Shown: piece by piece, positions 47,694 to 57,864 of the stretch
Numbering within the stretch: the first letter of the stretch is position 1
How the letters are laid out: each line of letters opens with the position of its first letter
Source of the DNA: Selaginella moellendorffii
Taxonomy: Eukaryota > Streptophyta > Lycopodiopsida > Selaginellales > Selaginellaceae
DNA: 64,000 nucleotides
Assembly (NCBI RefSeq): GCF_000143415.4
Contig: NW_003314305.1
Coordinates: 562,196-626,195, forward strand
Direction: 5' to 3'
The notes under the pieces: generated by a model
Told to the model about the DNA's origin: nothing
The model's input: the letters and a program-made list of their open reading frames with translations, nothing else
Databases searched by the model: none
Program-made: the position numbers and the translations under genes

Positions 47694-47916
47694 GAACTCT
47701 TACAAACCAAATGGTGTATGAAAAGCAATTTTCACCATCTAGCTTGGTGAAGCAACGACTTCACCCTAGACGATCCAAGAGATTAGCAGTGTGAGGAAGA
47801 GGGTACACATCAAGGATTGTCACTTCGTTTAATGGATGATAGTCGATGCAGAAACGAATACTTTCATCAGGCTTCGTCACAAGATGAGGTTCACATGCCC
47901 AAGGACTCCATGACTT

Positions 47917-48615
47917 TCAAATAACACCCTTCTCCAATATCTCCTTGACGTTTGCATGTAAAATCTTGATCCCCTTAGGTGACCGACGACGAATAGAAAC
48001 CTTGATTGGACGAGCACCCCCGGTTGGAATCAGATGACGTGTGGAAATCTTAGCCCCAGACGATAGGTCAAATTCAAAGAGATCAGAATACTCCTTCATG
48101 AGCCGGTCAACCGCTGCAACACAAAGATCGTCGGAGGGATTGGAAAAGGGAAGAGCAGAACAAGATGGAAACACAGGAGGAAATAGTGGGGGAACAAAAG
48201 TAATGGAAGCAAAGGTAGAAATAGAGGGATGAAGAGGTACAGAAGTCAGAGGAATGGATGAAACATAAAGAAGTATGAGACAAGGGGGAGAAGCCTCAAA
48301 GTCACACTTGGCATGATTGCGCTGCAACCAATCCATACCAAGAATGAGGTCAAAAGTTTGACTCGACACCACCCACAATGACTCAAGCTTGAGATTGTCC
48401 ACACGCACAACCTGGTCCGCCTCATTTCGTACACATGCATGTGTACGTTCGTTGCCATAAAGAATGAAAACTAGTTCTGTTGCATGACGCAAGTGTAGAC
48501 AACAACGTGTGGCAATAGGTCGCGCAATAGAAGATAAACTCGAACCTGTATCAACCAACACGGAGAGAATAATAGGAGACCTCTTGTTATAAAAACGAGC
48601 TTGGAAAGTAAACAT
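47917..48615 (-). pseudogene. Aspartic protease and linker of B-rev (232 aa open piece)
   Basis: A retropepsin-like motif LVDTGSSLSS lies near the N terminus, with ILGMDWLQRNHA further on. A Ser/Pro-rich linker and the VKEILEKGVI start of RT follow. This is the longest intact protease of the B family in the window. Confidence 0.82.
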
Positions 48616-48659
48616 TGAATTAACTAGTGCTGAGTGAACCCCTTGAACCCCTTAATGAT

Positions 48660-49646
48660 ACTCCTGAAAGAAAGATGGAGGGGTCACTAACTTATTCGCG
48701 TAAGATCCCTCCATTACTCGCGTGACTCTTCATTTCTCAGATGCATTTTGGTGTCCAAACCTTCCACGGCAACAACACCAACGGGACGTTACTGACGCCA
48801 AGGTCTCCAACCAAGAAATGGAGGTTGCCAATCTGGAAAATGCCAACAACGCTAATAAGTATGACCAACTTCATCACACGCCCAGCAGTGAACATCACGG
48901 CCACGACTACGTCCTCGCCCTTATCCTTGGACTCGAGCAGCAGTAGCATCAACCTCCATTGGAACAAAACCATCACTTATAGGAAGTGGAGCTAAAGGAC
49001 GTGTAGCCAGAAGTGGAAGAGGCAATGTCTCATAACGTTGTGTCAAGTGAAGAGCATCGTCAAGGGTGGCAAGAGCAAGTGCATGCATAAGTCCGGCAAG
49101 ATCTTAACAAAGTGTTGGCCACAACATTCCTAGCTTGATCCACTCCGACATATTTGGCTCTTCACGAAGTAAAAGACTTTGGAAACGAACGCCAAATTGC
49201 ATCACCGACTCAGATGGCCCTTAGCGAAGACAATGAAATTGTTGGAAGGCATTATCACAATTGTCAGCATGCCCGAAGGCGCATTTGAAGACACCCAGAA
49301 GAACACTCCAATCCCCACGAGTGGCTGCACTCAACCCATTATACCATTGCAACGCCGTCCCTTGAAGACACATGGGAAACTCACGCAAACATCGAACATC
49401 ATCCCAAGAATGATATGTGGCAATCACTGTGAAGTGATCGAACCAATGGTACACATCATCCCCAGGATTCCCGCAAAAGAACTTTGGCCGAACACGAGGA
49501 TTGGCACCAAAAGCAGGAGGAGTTGTACCACATGTTATGAACCCTGCCATCAATTGAGTTTGGTTGTTCAATTGCAAGCGCATAGCATCAAGCAATTGTA
49601 CTAACTGCTACTCTAGAGTCAAAGGAGGAGATTGCTGATCTGCCAT
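48660..49646 (-). pseudogene. gag of B-rev
   Basis: It starts with the ATG at 49644-49646 (MADQQS). The capsid part, open from 49595 to 49221, includes PKFFCGNPGDDVYHWFDHF and ALQWYNGLSAATRGDW. A CCHC zinc knuckle (CWACDEVGHTY, stop, RC) lies near 48850-48890. Several stops. Confidence 0.78.
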
Positions 49647-49878
49647 GAAGACGAACGAAGAAAGAGCAAAAGAAGAGAAATGACAAAAAGCTAGAAGGAT
49701 ATGGTAGATCTAGACAATGCAAAAAACTAAATTTAAACCAAAATCCTGAAAGGAAAGAACAAAAGAAAGGAAATGGAAAAAGTTAAATTTAGACAATGCA
49801 AAAGCTAGATCTAATCCAAAATCCCAAATCCAAGCACTTCCCAGGGACAATCAAAGTTGCCCCTCACCTCCACCAATA

Positions 49879-50052
49879 TGAATGCTTGGAATATGGAAAG
49901 GGAATATATAAAATATGTATATCAATTAACCCAAAAACCCTAGTTTATATACAAGAGTGAGTGGTCTAGATTGAAACCAATTCGACAGCTACTAAAATCC
50001 CACTACGCTAATATTAGTATACGGCATCATAGTTGTACACTTGGCCTTCACA
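49879..50052 (-). repeat. 5' LTR of B-rev
   Basis: On the minus strand it begins TGTGAAGGCC and ends GCATTCA. 174 bp. It lies head-to-head with the B2 LTR, 79 bp away. Confidence 0.9.
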
Positions 50053-50086
50053 ATATGCATATTTTATAAAAAACATTACATCATAG

Positions 50087-50135
50087 AGAGAGAGAGAGAG
50101 AGAGAAAGGGAGGGAGAGAGAGAGAGTGTGTGTGT
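50087..50135. repeat. GA/GT microsatellite at the duplication edge
   Basis: A GA-rich run followed by a short GT run separates the end of copy 2 from the B2 LTR, whose first dozen bases are replaced by the GT repeat. Confidence 0.9.
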
Positions 50136-50293
50136 ACAGCTATAATGCTATATACTAATATTAGTGTAGTGGGATTTTGGTAGCCGTCGGATTGATTTCA
50201 ATCCAGACCACTCGTTTTTATGTATAAACTAGGGTTTTTGGGCTAATTGATATGCATATTTTGTATATTCCCTTTTAATATTCCATGCATTCA
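50132..50293 (+). repeat. 5' LTR of B2 (5'-truncated)
   Basis: Matches the other B LTRs from GTGTACAGC onward and ends GCATTCA. A TATGTATAAACTAGGG promoter-like run lies near 50220. Confidence 0.85.
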
Positions 50294-50504
50294 TATTAGT
50301 GGAGGTGAAGGGCACTTTTGATTGTCCCTAAGGAGTGCTTGGATTTAGGATTTTTGTTTAGATTTAGCTTTTTTTATTTCCTTTCTTTTGTTCTTTTTTT
50401 TTAGGATTTTGGTTTAGATCTAGCTTTTTGCATTGTCTAGATTTCCCTTTCCTTCTAGCTTTTTGTCATTTCTCTTCTTTTGCTCTTTCTTTTTCATTCA
50501 TCTT

Positions 50505-51340
50505 CATGGCAGATTAGCAATCTTCTCCTTTTACTCTGGAGCAACAGTTGGTACAATTGTTTGATGCTATGTGTTTGCAATTGAACAACCAGACTCAGTT
50601 AATGGCGGTGTTCACAATACATGGTACAACTCCTTCTGCTCTTGGTGCCAATCCTCATGCTTGGCTAAAGTTCTTTCACGGGAATCTTAGGGATGATATG
50701 TACCATTGGTTCAATCACTTCACAGTGATTGTTACATATCATTCTTGGGATGACGCTTAACGTTTGCATGAGTTTTCCATCTGTCTCCAAGGGATGGCAT
50801 TGCAGTGGTACAATGGTTTGAGCACAGCCACTCGTGGAGATTGGAGTGTTCTACTAGACGTCTTCAAACGCGCATTCAAACATGCCAACAATTGTGATGA
50901 TGCCTTCCAACAATTGCACCATCTTCGTTAAGGGCCATTTGAGTCGGTGATGCAATTTAGCGTTTGTTTCCGAAGCCTTTTGCTTCGTGCAAAGCTAAAT
51001 ATGTCGGAGCGGATCAAGCTAGGAATGTTGTGGCCAACACTTCGTCAAGATCTTGTCGGACTTGTGCATACACTTGCTCTTGCCACCCTTGACGATGCTC
51101 TTTGTTTAGCACATCATTATGAGACGTCGTCTCTTCCACTTCTCGTTGCACATCCTTCAACTCCACTTTCTATGGGTGATGGTCCTATTCCAATGGAGGT
51201 TGATGCTGCTGCTGCTCGAGTTCAAGGACAAGGGTGAAGCCGTGGTCATGGCTGTGATGTTCGTTGCTAGGCGTGTGATGAAGTTCGTTACACTTATTGG
51301 CATTGTTAGTGTTTTCCAAATTAGCAGCCACCATTTCCTT
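50505..51340 (+). pseudogene. gag of B2
   Basis: Capsid pieces readable at 50548-50760 (KFFHGNLRDDMYHWFNHF) and 50947-51237 (KLNMSERIKLGMLWPTLRQ), ending in a decayed zinc knuckle near 51270 where repeat C starts. Frames shift repeatedly. Confidence 0.75.
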
Positions 51341-52763
51341 GTATAAGCAACTAATTTTTCCATTCTACTTTAGTCACTTAACCACATCTTCGACCACTTG
51401 GAGGAGTCTCATTCACAACCTCCATAAGTCTAATTCAAGACTTGGGGTTTGCTAACCCCGAGAATGGCATCCATGCCACTCAACCTTTGCACCTGGTCTA
51501 AGTGCCCGATCCTATGACCGACACCCCAAGATACCACTGACATATCAGCTTGTTACGCTAAGGCCATGCCCATTCACCTTAGTCTCACTAGTGGTCCAAC
51601 ACCACCTACCTCACAGTCCCATCTCTCAAAGACTGGGCCATCCATCCATGAGTGATCATCTTAGATCCACTCCTTAACATCCTTAGGATGCCTGTAGATA
51701 TGGGGAATAACTTTCCCCAATATCTCTTTTCCGGTCCCCACCAAGTCCCTTTCTGTCCATGGCCGTGTTCGCCAACACTACCACTAAATCAAGGCCCACA
51801 AGCCCGACCACTAAGTCCCACGGTCCTTTGGAATTTCCTCACCACATGACTGTATCCTTGGTCACTACACCAGAGAACTATTCCTCGTCCTTTCCATAGT
51901 CTGGGACTTTGGGACAACATTTCAAAACACCGTGGCCCTATGCAAACCTCTTGGGTACTCTCCCTACCTTTCGCCTTTGGGTGCTTTAGCCATGGGCTTA
52001 GAGCGAGGTTCCGTTGAGCCACACCAGATATCCAAGTAGGTAGTGCCACCCACACTTGGACTGGGAGCATCGACCATTTGATCTCCCAGGGGAACTAGAG
52101 TCGGCTCTTGAACACTTCACCAAGCTACCCTGCTTGTCTATCCATATTCACTATAGTCTTGGACTTCCTAGTGGTCAGCTCATCACCCAACACCTGGGTA
52201 CAGCCTTCTTGGGCTAAACTGGCCTTTTCTGGCCAAATTGGCTCCATTGGGCTCCAACCCCCACACTCTCCCTAATATACTTTTGGAACTTCCTACAGCC
52301 CCCCCTGGGGGACGATCGCTTTAGGCTTTCACCCAACAGCCTGTATTAGTATTCAAACTCAAACTCGGACTCGGTTTCGAACTCGGACTTAGTCTCAGTT
52401 TCGGTCTTGATCTCGGTCTCAATTTCATCTTGGGTCCATCTCGAACTCCATCTCAGGTCCATCTCGGACTCCATCTTGGGTCCATCTCAAACTCCATCTC
52501 AGGTCCATCTCAAACTCCATCTCAAGTCTATCTCGGACTCTTCCACGTGTTATGTATTGGTCCTCTTGTCTCTTTTCTAGAGACTCACTTATTGCTCGCT
52601 TCATGTTTATTCCTTGAGCCCTTCGTTGGGAGTTCCACTTCCGCTCTCGACTTTTCAAGTTGGAGCTTTTAGTCCAAACGCATTATGCTCGTTTGGCTTT
52701 TGTTTCGGCCACTACCATGTGGCACCCTTTTGGCTCCAATTTAGGGCTTTGGGATTTGTGTCT
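51341..52763. mobile_element. Repeat C, insertion in B2 gag (about 1.42 kb)
   Basis: Sequence from TGTATAAGC to TGTCTCACA splits B2 gag; B-rev shows the uninterrupted form. Flanks CTTG/CTTA could be a degraded target duplication. The first 730 bp or so recur at 53927-54660. It has TG...CA ends but no coding content, as in a solo LTR or non-autonomous element; the class is unresolved. Confidence 0.6.
52436..52540. repeat. 23-bp minisatellite inside repeat C
   Basis: About 4.6 units of the form CCATCTCRRACTCCATCTCA plus RGT, preceded by a degenerate CTCGGACT-rich stretch from about 52355. Confidence 0.85.
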
Positions 52764-52957
52764 CACACTTAAGTGGAGACCTTGGTGTCAACAACGTCCT
52801 GTTGGTGCTGCTACAATGGATGGTTTGGACACCAAGATGCATCCGGGAAACAAGGAGTCATGTGAGTAATGGAGGAACCTTGTGCGAATAAGTTAATGAC
52901 CCCTCCATCTTTCTTTTAGGAGTATCATCAAGGGGTCACTCAACACTGGTTCATCCA

Positions 52958-53926
52958 GTGTTTACTTTCCAATCTTATTTTTATAACAAGAGGTCTCCTA
53001 TTATTCTTTCCGTGTTGGTTGATATAGGTTCGAGTTTATCTTCTATTGCTCGACCTATTGCCACACATTGCTGTCTACACTTGTGTCGTGCGGCGGAACC
53101 AGTTTTCATTCTTTATAGCAACGGCCATACACATGCATGTGGACGGGATGAGGCTGACTTGGTTGTGTATGTGGGCAATCTTGAGCTTAAATTGTAGTTA
53201 TTGTGGGTGGTGCCGAGTCAAGCTTTTGACCTCATCCTTGGTATGGATTGATTGCAGAGCAATCATGCCAAGTGTGACTTTGAGGCTTCTCCTCCTTGTC
53301 TTATACTTCTTTATGTTTCATCCATTCCTCTCACTTTCATACCTCTTCCTCCCTCTACTTCTACCTCTGCTTCCATTACTTTTGTCCCCCCACTATTTCC
53401 TTCTATGTTTCTGTCTTGTTCTACTCTTCCCTTTTCTGATCTCTTCGACAATCTTTGTCTTCCAACAGTTGACCGGCTCATGAAGGAGTATTCTGATCTC
53501 TTTGAATTTGACCTATCGTCTGGGGCTAAAATTGCCACACATCATCTGATTCCAACCAAGGGTGCTCGTTCAATCAAGGTTTCTATTTGTCATCGGTCAC
53601 CCAAGGAAATCAAGATTTTACATGCAAACGTCAAGGAGATATTGGAGAAGGGTGTTATTCGAAAGTCATGGACTCCTTGGGCATATGAACCTCATCTTGT
53701 GACAAAGCCTGATAGAAGTATTCATTTTTGCATCGATTATCATCCATTAAATGAAGTGACGATCCCAGATGTTTACACTCTTCCTCACACTGCTGATCTC
53801 TTGGATCATCTGGGGCGAAGTCATTGGTTCACCAAGCTAGATCTTATTTCTGGGTACTGACAAGTATTGATGGCCGAAGAAGATATTCCTAAGACTACTT
53901 TTCGTACACCGTTTGGTTTGTATGAG
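52958..53926 (+). pseudogene. Protease and RT start of B2
   Basis: The protease piece at 52958-53197 starts MFTFQSYFYNKRSPIIL with a LVDIGSSLSS site (the Thr of DTGSS replaced by Ile). The piece at 53252-53860 runs through the linker into RT (FCIDYHPLNEVTIPDVYTLP, TKLDLISGY). Cut off by repeat C. Confidence 0.8.
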
Positions 53927-54660
53927 TGTAAGCGACTAAATTTTCCATTCTACTTTAGTCACTTAACCACACCTCCGACCACTTGGAGGAGTCTTATTCA
54001 CAACCTCCATAAGTCCAATTCAGGACTTGGGACTTGCTAGCCCCGAGAATGGCATCCATGCCACTCAACATTTGCATTTGGTCTCAGTGTTCCACGTGTC
54101 TGATCCCATGACCGACACTCAAAGGTACCACCAACATGGCAGTTTGTTACGCTAAGGCCATGCCCAATCACCTTTGCCACACCGGTAGTCCAATACCACT
54201 TGCATCACAGTCTTGGCTCTCCAAGACTAGGCAAACCATCCGTGAGTGGTCATCTCAGATCCACTCCTTAGCATCCTTAGGATGCCCACCGACAAGGGGA
54301 ATAGCCTTCCCCAATATCCCTCTGTCAGTCCCCACTAAGTCCCTTTCTGCTCTTGGCCGTGTTTGCCAACACTGCCACTGGATCGAGGCCCACAGGCCCG
54401 ACCACTAAGTCCCACGGTCCTCTGGGACTTCCTCACCACACGACTGTGTCCTTGGTCACTGTCCCAGAGGACTGCTCCTCTTCCTTTCCACAGTCAGAGC
54501 CTTTGGGACAACATTTCGGATCACTGTGGCACTTACGCGAGCCACCTGGGTACTCTCCCCGAGCTTCCGCCCTTGGGTGCTCTAGCCATGGGTTTAGAGC
54601 GAGGTTCCGTTGAGCCACGCCTGGTATCCAAGTAGGTAGTGCCAGCCACACTTGGACTGG
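53927..54660. mobile_element. Repeat C, second copy (truncated)
   Basis: Begins TGTAAGCGACTAAATTTTCC, like 51341, and stays colinear to CTTGGACTGGGA near 54660, where the match ends. Its start inside the B2 RT gene marks an insertion; its right end is fused to gene-family debris. Confidence 0.65.
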
Positions 54661-54769
54661 GATGCATTGAGTGTATCCTTTGCGCCGCCAATCGATCGAG
54701 CTGGCCGGCTCTGGCTGGATTATTCCAATTGCTTCTCAAGTTTTGCGTGGATATGAGACCAAAGGTACG

Positions 54770-55160
54770 CTCGCTTCGTTTTCTTTTCTTTGGATTGTTT
54801 GCAACAAAACAGCTGTGGTATTTGCTGGGAAGGTCATCAATCTTTCGCTGCTTACTTCTTATTTTCACGTTGGGCAGTACAACAGGCCATGGATGTATTC
54901 CCCATTTGGATACATAGCAGACGAGTCCTTTGAATACTTCGCAGCACTTTTGTAAGTTTTTGTTGAAGTTATACTTCTCGATGGTACAGCAAGAGAATCA
55001 ATCAGAATGACAACCAAAAAGCTCAAAGGAAACACACAATCTACTCACCTTTGCACTTTTACAACCGGATTATTCGTCACTTCAACCAAGCCAAAGAAGA
55101 GATACACACCATACATCCAATCGTATTTGCCCCAAGACTGCAAAAATGGCTGCAAAAAGA
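54770..55160 (-). pseudogene. Inverted fragment of the unrecognised gene family
   Basis: On the minus strand, an exon-4 end is readable at about 55140-55050 (AWGKYDWMYGVYLFFG) with its GTGAGT donor and the intron found at 35100-35165. Then follow part of exon 5 (about 54960-54885) and the start of exon 1 (RKIDDLPSK, VANNP; about 54865-54785). Broken and out of order. Confidence 0.75.
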
Positions 55161-55800
55161 TTTATCCTGCAGAAAACAATAGCTATAATACCGGAATACA
55201 AAGCCACGGGACAATCCTCCAATATGTTCTTCGATGGCCCAGGCTTTTTTTGAGATCTCCACCGCCTGTGTTCGTGGACAAGCTTTCAAACAAGAAAAGT
55301 AAGACAACACTCTCTCAAAATCTCCAAACGAGCTACCTGAGAATCCTACAAGTTTTCTCTTGCAAGAACCAATTTTTTCTTGGGCAGCAAACTGCGGAAA
55401 AGAAAAAATGGAAGACTTAGTGGCAGAGCCAACCATGAAAAAAGGCTCTTAAATCTCTTCGGGCGAAAATTTTTCATCGTGGAACAATGCCACATACTTT
55501 ATCAGATCCACAGAAATATGGGAACGGTTGCATGAACTGCATGGCACGTTGATGCTCACTCGCATGCAATGCTGGATGATTGGTGAGGATGTTCCTTCAT
55601 GAGATTGTAGAGCGGTCGAATTGTCATGGCCAGCGACATGGAGCCGGCAAAGGAATCCAATCCCACAAACCAAAGCATGTAGCGAGATGGACGACGTCAC
55701 TGAATCCATCGGCATCGCATCAGCGCTTCCTTACCAGCCGCATTTGCGGTCCAAAAATCCAGATTGGGTAGTGCTGCTAAAATCTGTTATACAGTTTTTG
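55161..55800. other. Unassigned sequence
   Basis: No gene that I recognise. Open stretches of about 90-120 codons on the minus strand (55077-55436; 55449-55715) carry no known motif. Confidence 0.4.
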
Positions 55801-55804
55801 TAAA

Positions 55805-57690
55805 TCAAGAAGCAAAAGGTTGATGTACTTGCCGTGCCTCCAAGCCAGTGTTTTTACTGCCAACAATCCATTCGTTCATGTACGCACTGATACTATGCGT
55901 TCAATTTTTGCAAAAATGGCTGCATTGGCGTGCTCCATTGCCCCGATGTGCCGGATCCGGACGCTGTGTGTGAGAAATTCGTGGAGATTTGCAACGAGTA
56001 CCCGGCCGCGCAAACAAGGAGGTGTTTTGCCTTTCTCTTCCACCCACAAACAGATACTTTTTTCAATTCTTTTTCTTACAACATTTGTGTTCTTTCTTTC
56101 TCTTTTTGTTTTCTCTTTCTTTTCTTTGTCTAGAACTTCTTTTTCTAGTGGGTTTGACGAACTTGCTCTTTTGGTTTGTGGCATTTACCTTTGCTTGTTC
56201 TAGAATGCTTTTGGCATATCAAAGCTTTCACTTTCAGTCTTCTTTGGCATTTGGAATTCTTTAGAAGCTTTTTTTTCCTTCCCTCCTTGAACTGATAGAT
56301 TCATTTAAATCTTCATTTCATTCTTTTGGCATACGTGTTTGCTTCTATGATGCTTTATTTGGCTTTGTGTTCTTCCTTGAACTGATGGATTCGATTGTAA
56401 AAACATGTAAACCAAGTGGAGCAGGATGACAAGAAGAGGCAGGAAATGGTGGTGTTTCCTCCGGTTGACAAGCAAATCCTCAAGCGTCACGTCGGAACTC
56501 TGATGCACGACTTTGCTGCGTCGATCCTCATGGCTTTTGAAAGCCGAGTTCTTCTTGCGGAGCGACGCTCACAACTCCAATGGACTCACACGTCTCGCTC
56601 AAGGTGATTGAAAGTATTTTCTTGCTTGATCTATGAGAAAGGAATGAAATGCGATCATTGACTCTTCGAAGGTTAGCAAAGCCAAACGGCGGAGGCTGGA
56701 GCGTGTCCAGAAGACAATGGGAGATTACAGTCTACTAGCTGGCTCTCCTGCCGATGCTATCTCGCATTACAACACCGCTATGGAGTTGTCAAGGCACACT
56801 GGTGATTCGCTTTGGAATGCTGGCGAGATCGAAGGCAGCATTTGCGCTCTTGTCGTAAGATCTCAAGTTCTTCTCGCCATCTTTCATCTTTGTTTCTGAT
56901 ATATGAAGCTTGCAGGTAACCCCGGGTGTTGAATCAGACATACTTCTCGAGGATGAGGTGCGATATAAATACTACGAAGCAATTCATCTATACAGGCGGT
57001 TCGAAACTCAACACAATTCTCACTTTGTCTTTCTTTCGTTTTCAGTTGTTCTGCGTATATATTCGAAGTTGAGGCACAGCTGAAAATGGCTCGCTTCCTC
57101 TGCCGTAAAAGCTTACGGATTTTCTAGGAACAGATTTTGCCTTTGGTGCATAGAAGGAAACGAGCTGTCGAGAGAAGTCTGCGAGCTTCTCAGCAACGCC
57201 GTGGAAGTCGGAAGAAACTTAACCAATGTCAACGACCAGGCTGTACTGTTCGTGGAGGTTGCTTGCATTTTCGGAACTCCTGTCTACGAGTGGAAGTCTG
57301 CGTTCTTCCCCCGTCAAGTAGCCCATTACTATCAATCGCAAGAATCCACCAAGCCTGCTGCACTGGAGCTTCTCTCGCTCGTTGCAGATCCTACGGCGTG
57401 CGACTACGTAAACAAGTCTTCGATCAAGGTATCTCTCCTGTACTTATGTGTCTAACTCGTGTGTGTTCTTTCTTCCTACTCTCCAGGAGGAGAACAAGAG
57501 AAGCTCGGAGATGGCCGAGGAGAAGAGAGTGACCAAAGCAACAATCTGCGCTATGATTCCTGGGTGGCAATTGCACTCCGACGACGATCTTCTAATTTTT
57601 ATGGAATACAGGAAATCCTCTACTCTCATAAGCCAAGAGGACAAGGCAAGATCTTTGCTGTCATTTGAGGACCACAACGCCCCATCCGAC
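55805..57690 (+). pseudogene. Chimera: unrecognised-family exon 1 start fused to a TRS120 pseudogene
   Basis: 55805-55885 codes a KKQKVDVLAVPPSQ...NNPFVHV start like the gene family. It then runs into TRS120 exon 1 from CIGVLHCPDV (about 55912). TRS120 exons 2 (56420-56608), 3 (56673-56855), 4, 5 and 6 follow with the same introns as the gene at 61256; exon 3 and its flanking introns are almost identical to it. Breaks: a deletion at the end of exon 2, loss of a base at the exon-5 donor and a deletion at the start of exon 6. The last exon (57488-57700, EENKRSSEMAEEKRVTK) does not match TRS120 exon 7. Confidence 0.85.
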
Positions 57691-57864
57691 GGCGCCGATT
57701 GACCAGATGACAATCGTAAAAAGTTCCCAAGGAACTTGAACCTGAGACCTCCTCTTAGCTGGTTTTAGGGTTGGACTGTGCGAGAGTTCATGCTTTGCAG
57801 CTGAGCAAAGTAAGTTTCTTATAGCTGTAAATAGTTTTTTTACTAATTTCTCATATATCTTAAG

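Larger units (their letters stand above)
45544..50052 (-). mobile_element. B-rev: Ty3/gypsy element with both LTRs (4509 bp)
   Basis: Reverse-oriented member of the B family. LTRs at 45544-45717 and 49879-50052 are both 174 bp and differ at 24 sites by my count, 23 of them transitions. The internal order on the minus strand is gag, protease, RT, RNase H, integrase. The integrase catalytic core (about 430 bp relative to B1) and part of the RT palm are deleted. The matching site in copy 1 (about 27300-27320) is empty. Flanks are AT-rich and I see no clean target duplication. Confidence 0.9.
27353..50131 (+). repeat. Tandem duplication unit, copy 2 (about 18.3 kb plus a 4.5 kb insertion)
   Basis: Head-to-tail copy of 8774-27352. 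Differences include a 366-bp unit in three tandem copies (31021-32118), loss of about 1.3 kb near 41060, an insertion near 41245-41808 and the reverse gypsy element at 45544-50052. Its right end abuts the truncated LTR of B2. Confidence 0.92.
50132..53926 (+). mobile_element. B2: Ty3/gypsy element, 5' part, interrupted and truncated by repeat C
   Basis: 5' LTR (50132-50293, first bases lost), leader, gag, protease and the first part of RT, all colinear with B-rev but on the plus strand. Repeat C interrupts gag (51341-52763) and a second C copy cuts the element off in RT at 53927. The gag start codon is followed at once by a stop (ATG GCA GAT TAG), one transition from the CAG in B-rev. Confidence 0.87.

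Noticed and set aside
48722-49604. Plus-strand open stretches in the 48.7-49.6 kb region
   Set aside because: Antisense shadows of the B-rev gag gene.
52425-52658. Open stretch on the minus strand with repeating Trp/Glu/Met/Asp-rich peptides
   Set aside because: It is the translation of the 23-bp minisatellite in repeat C; no start context or homology.
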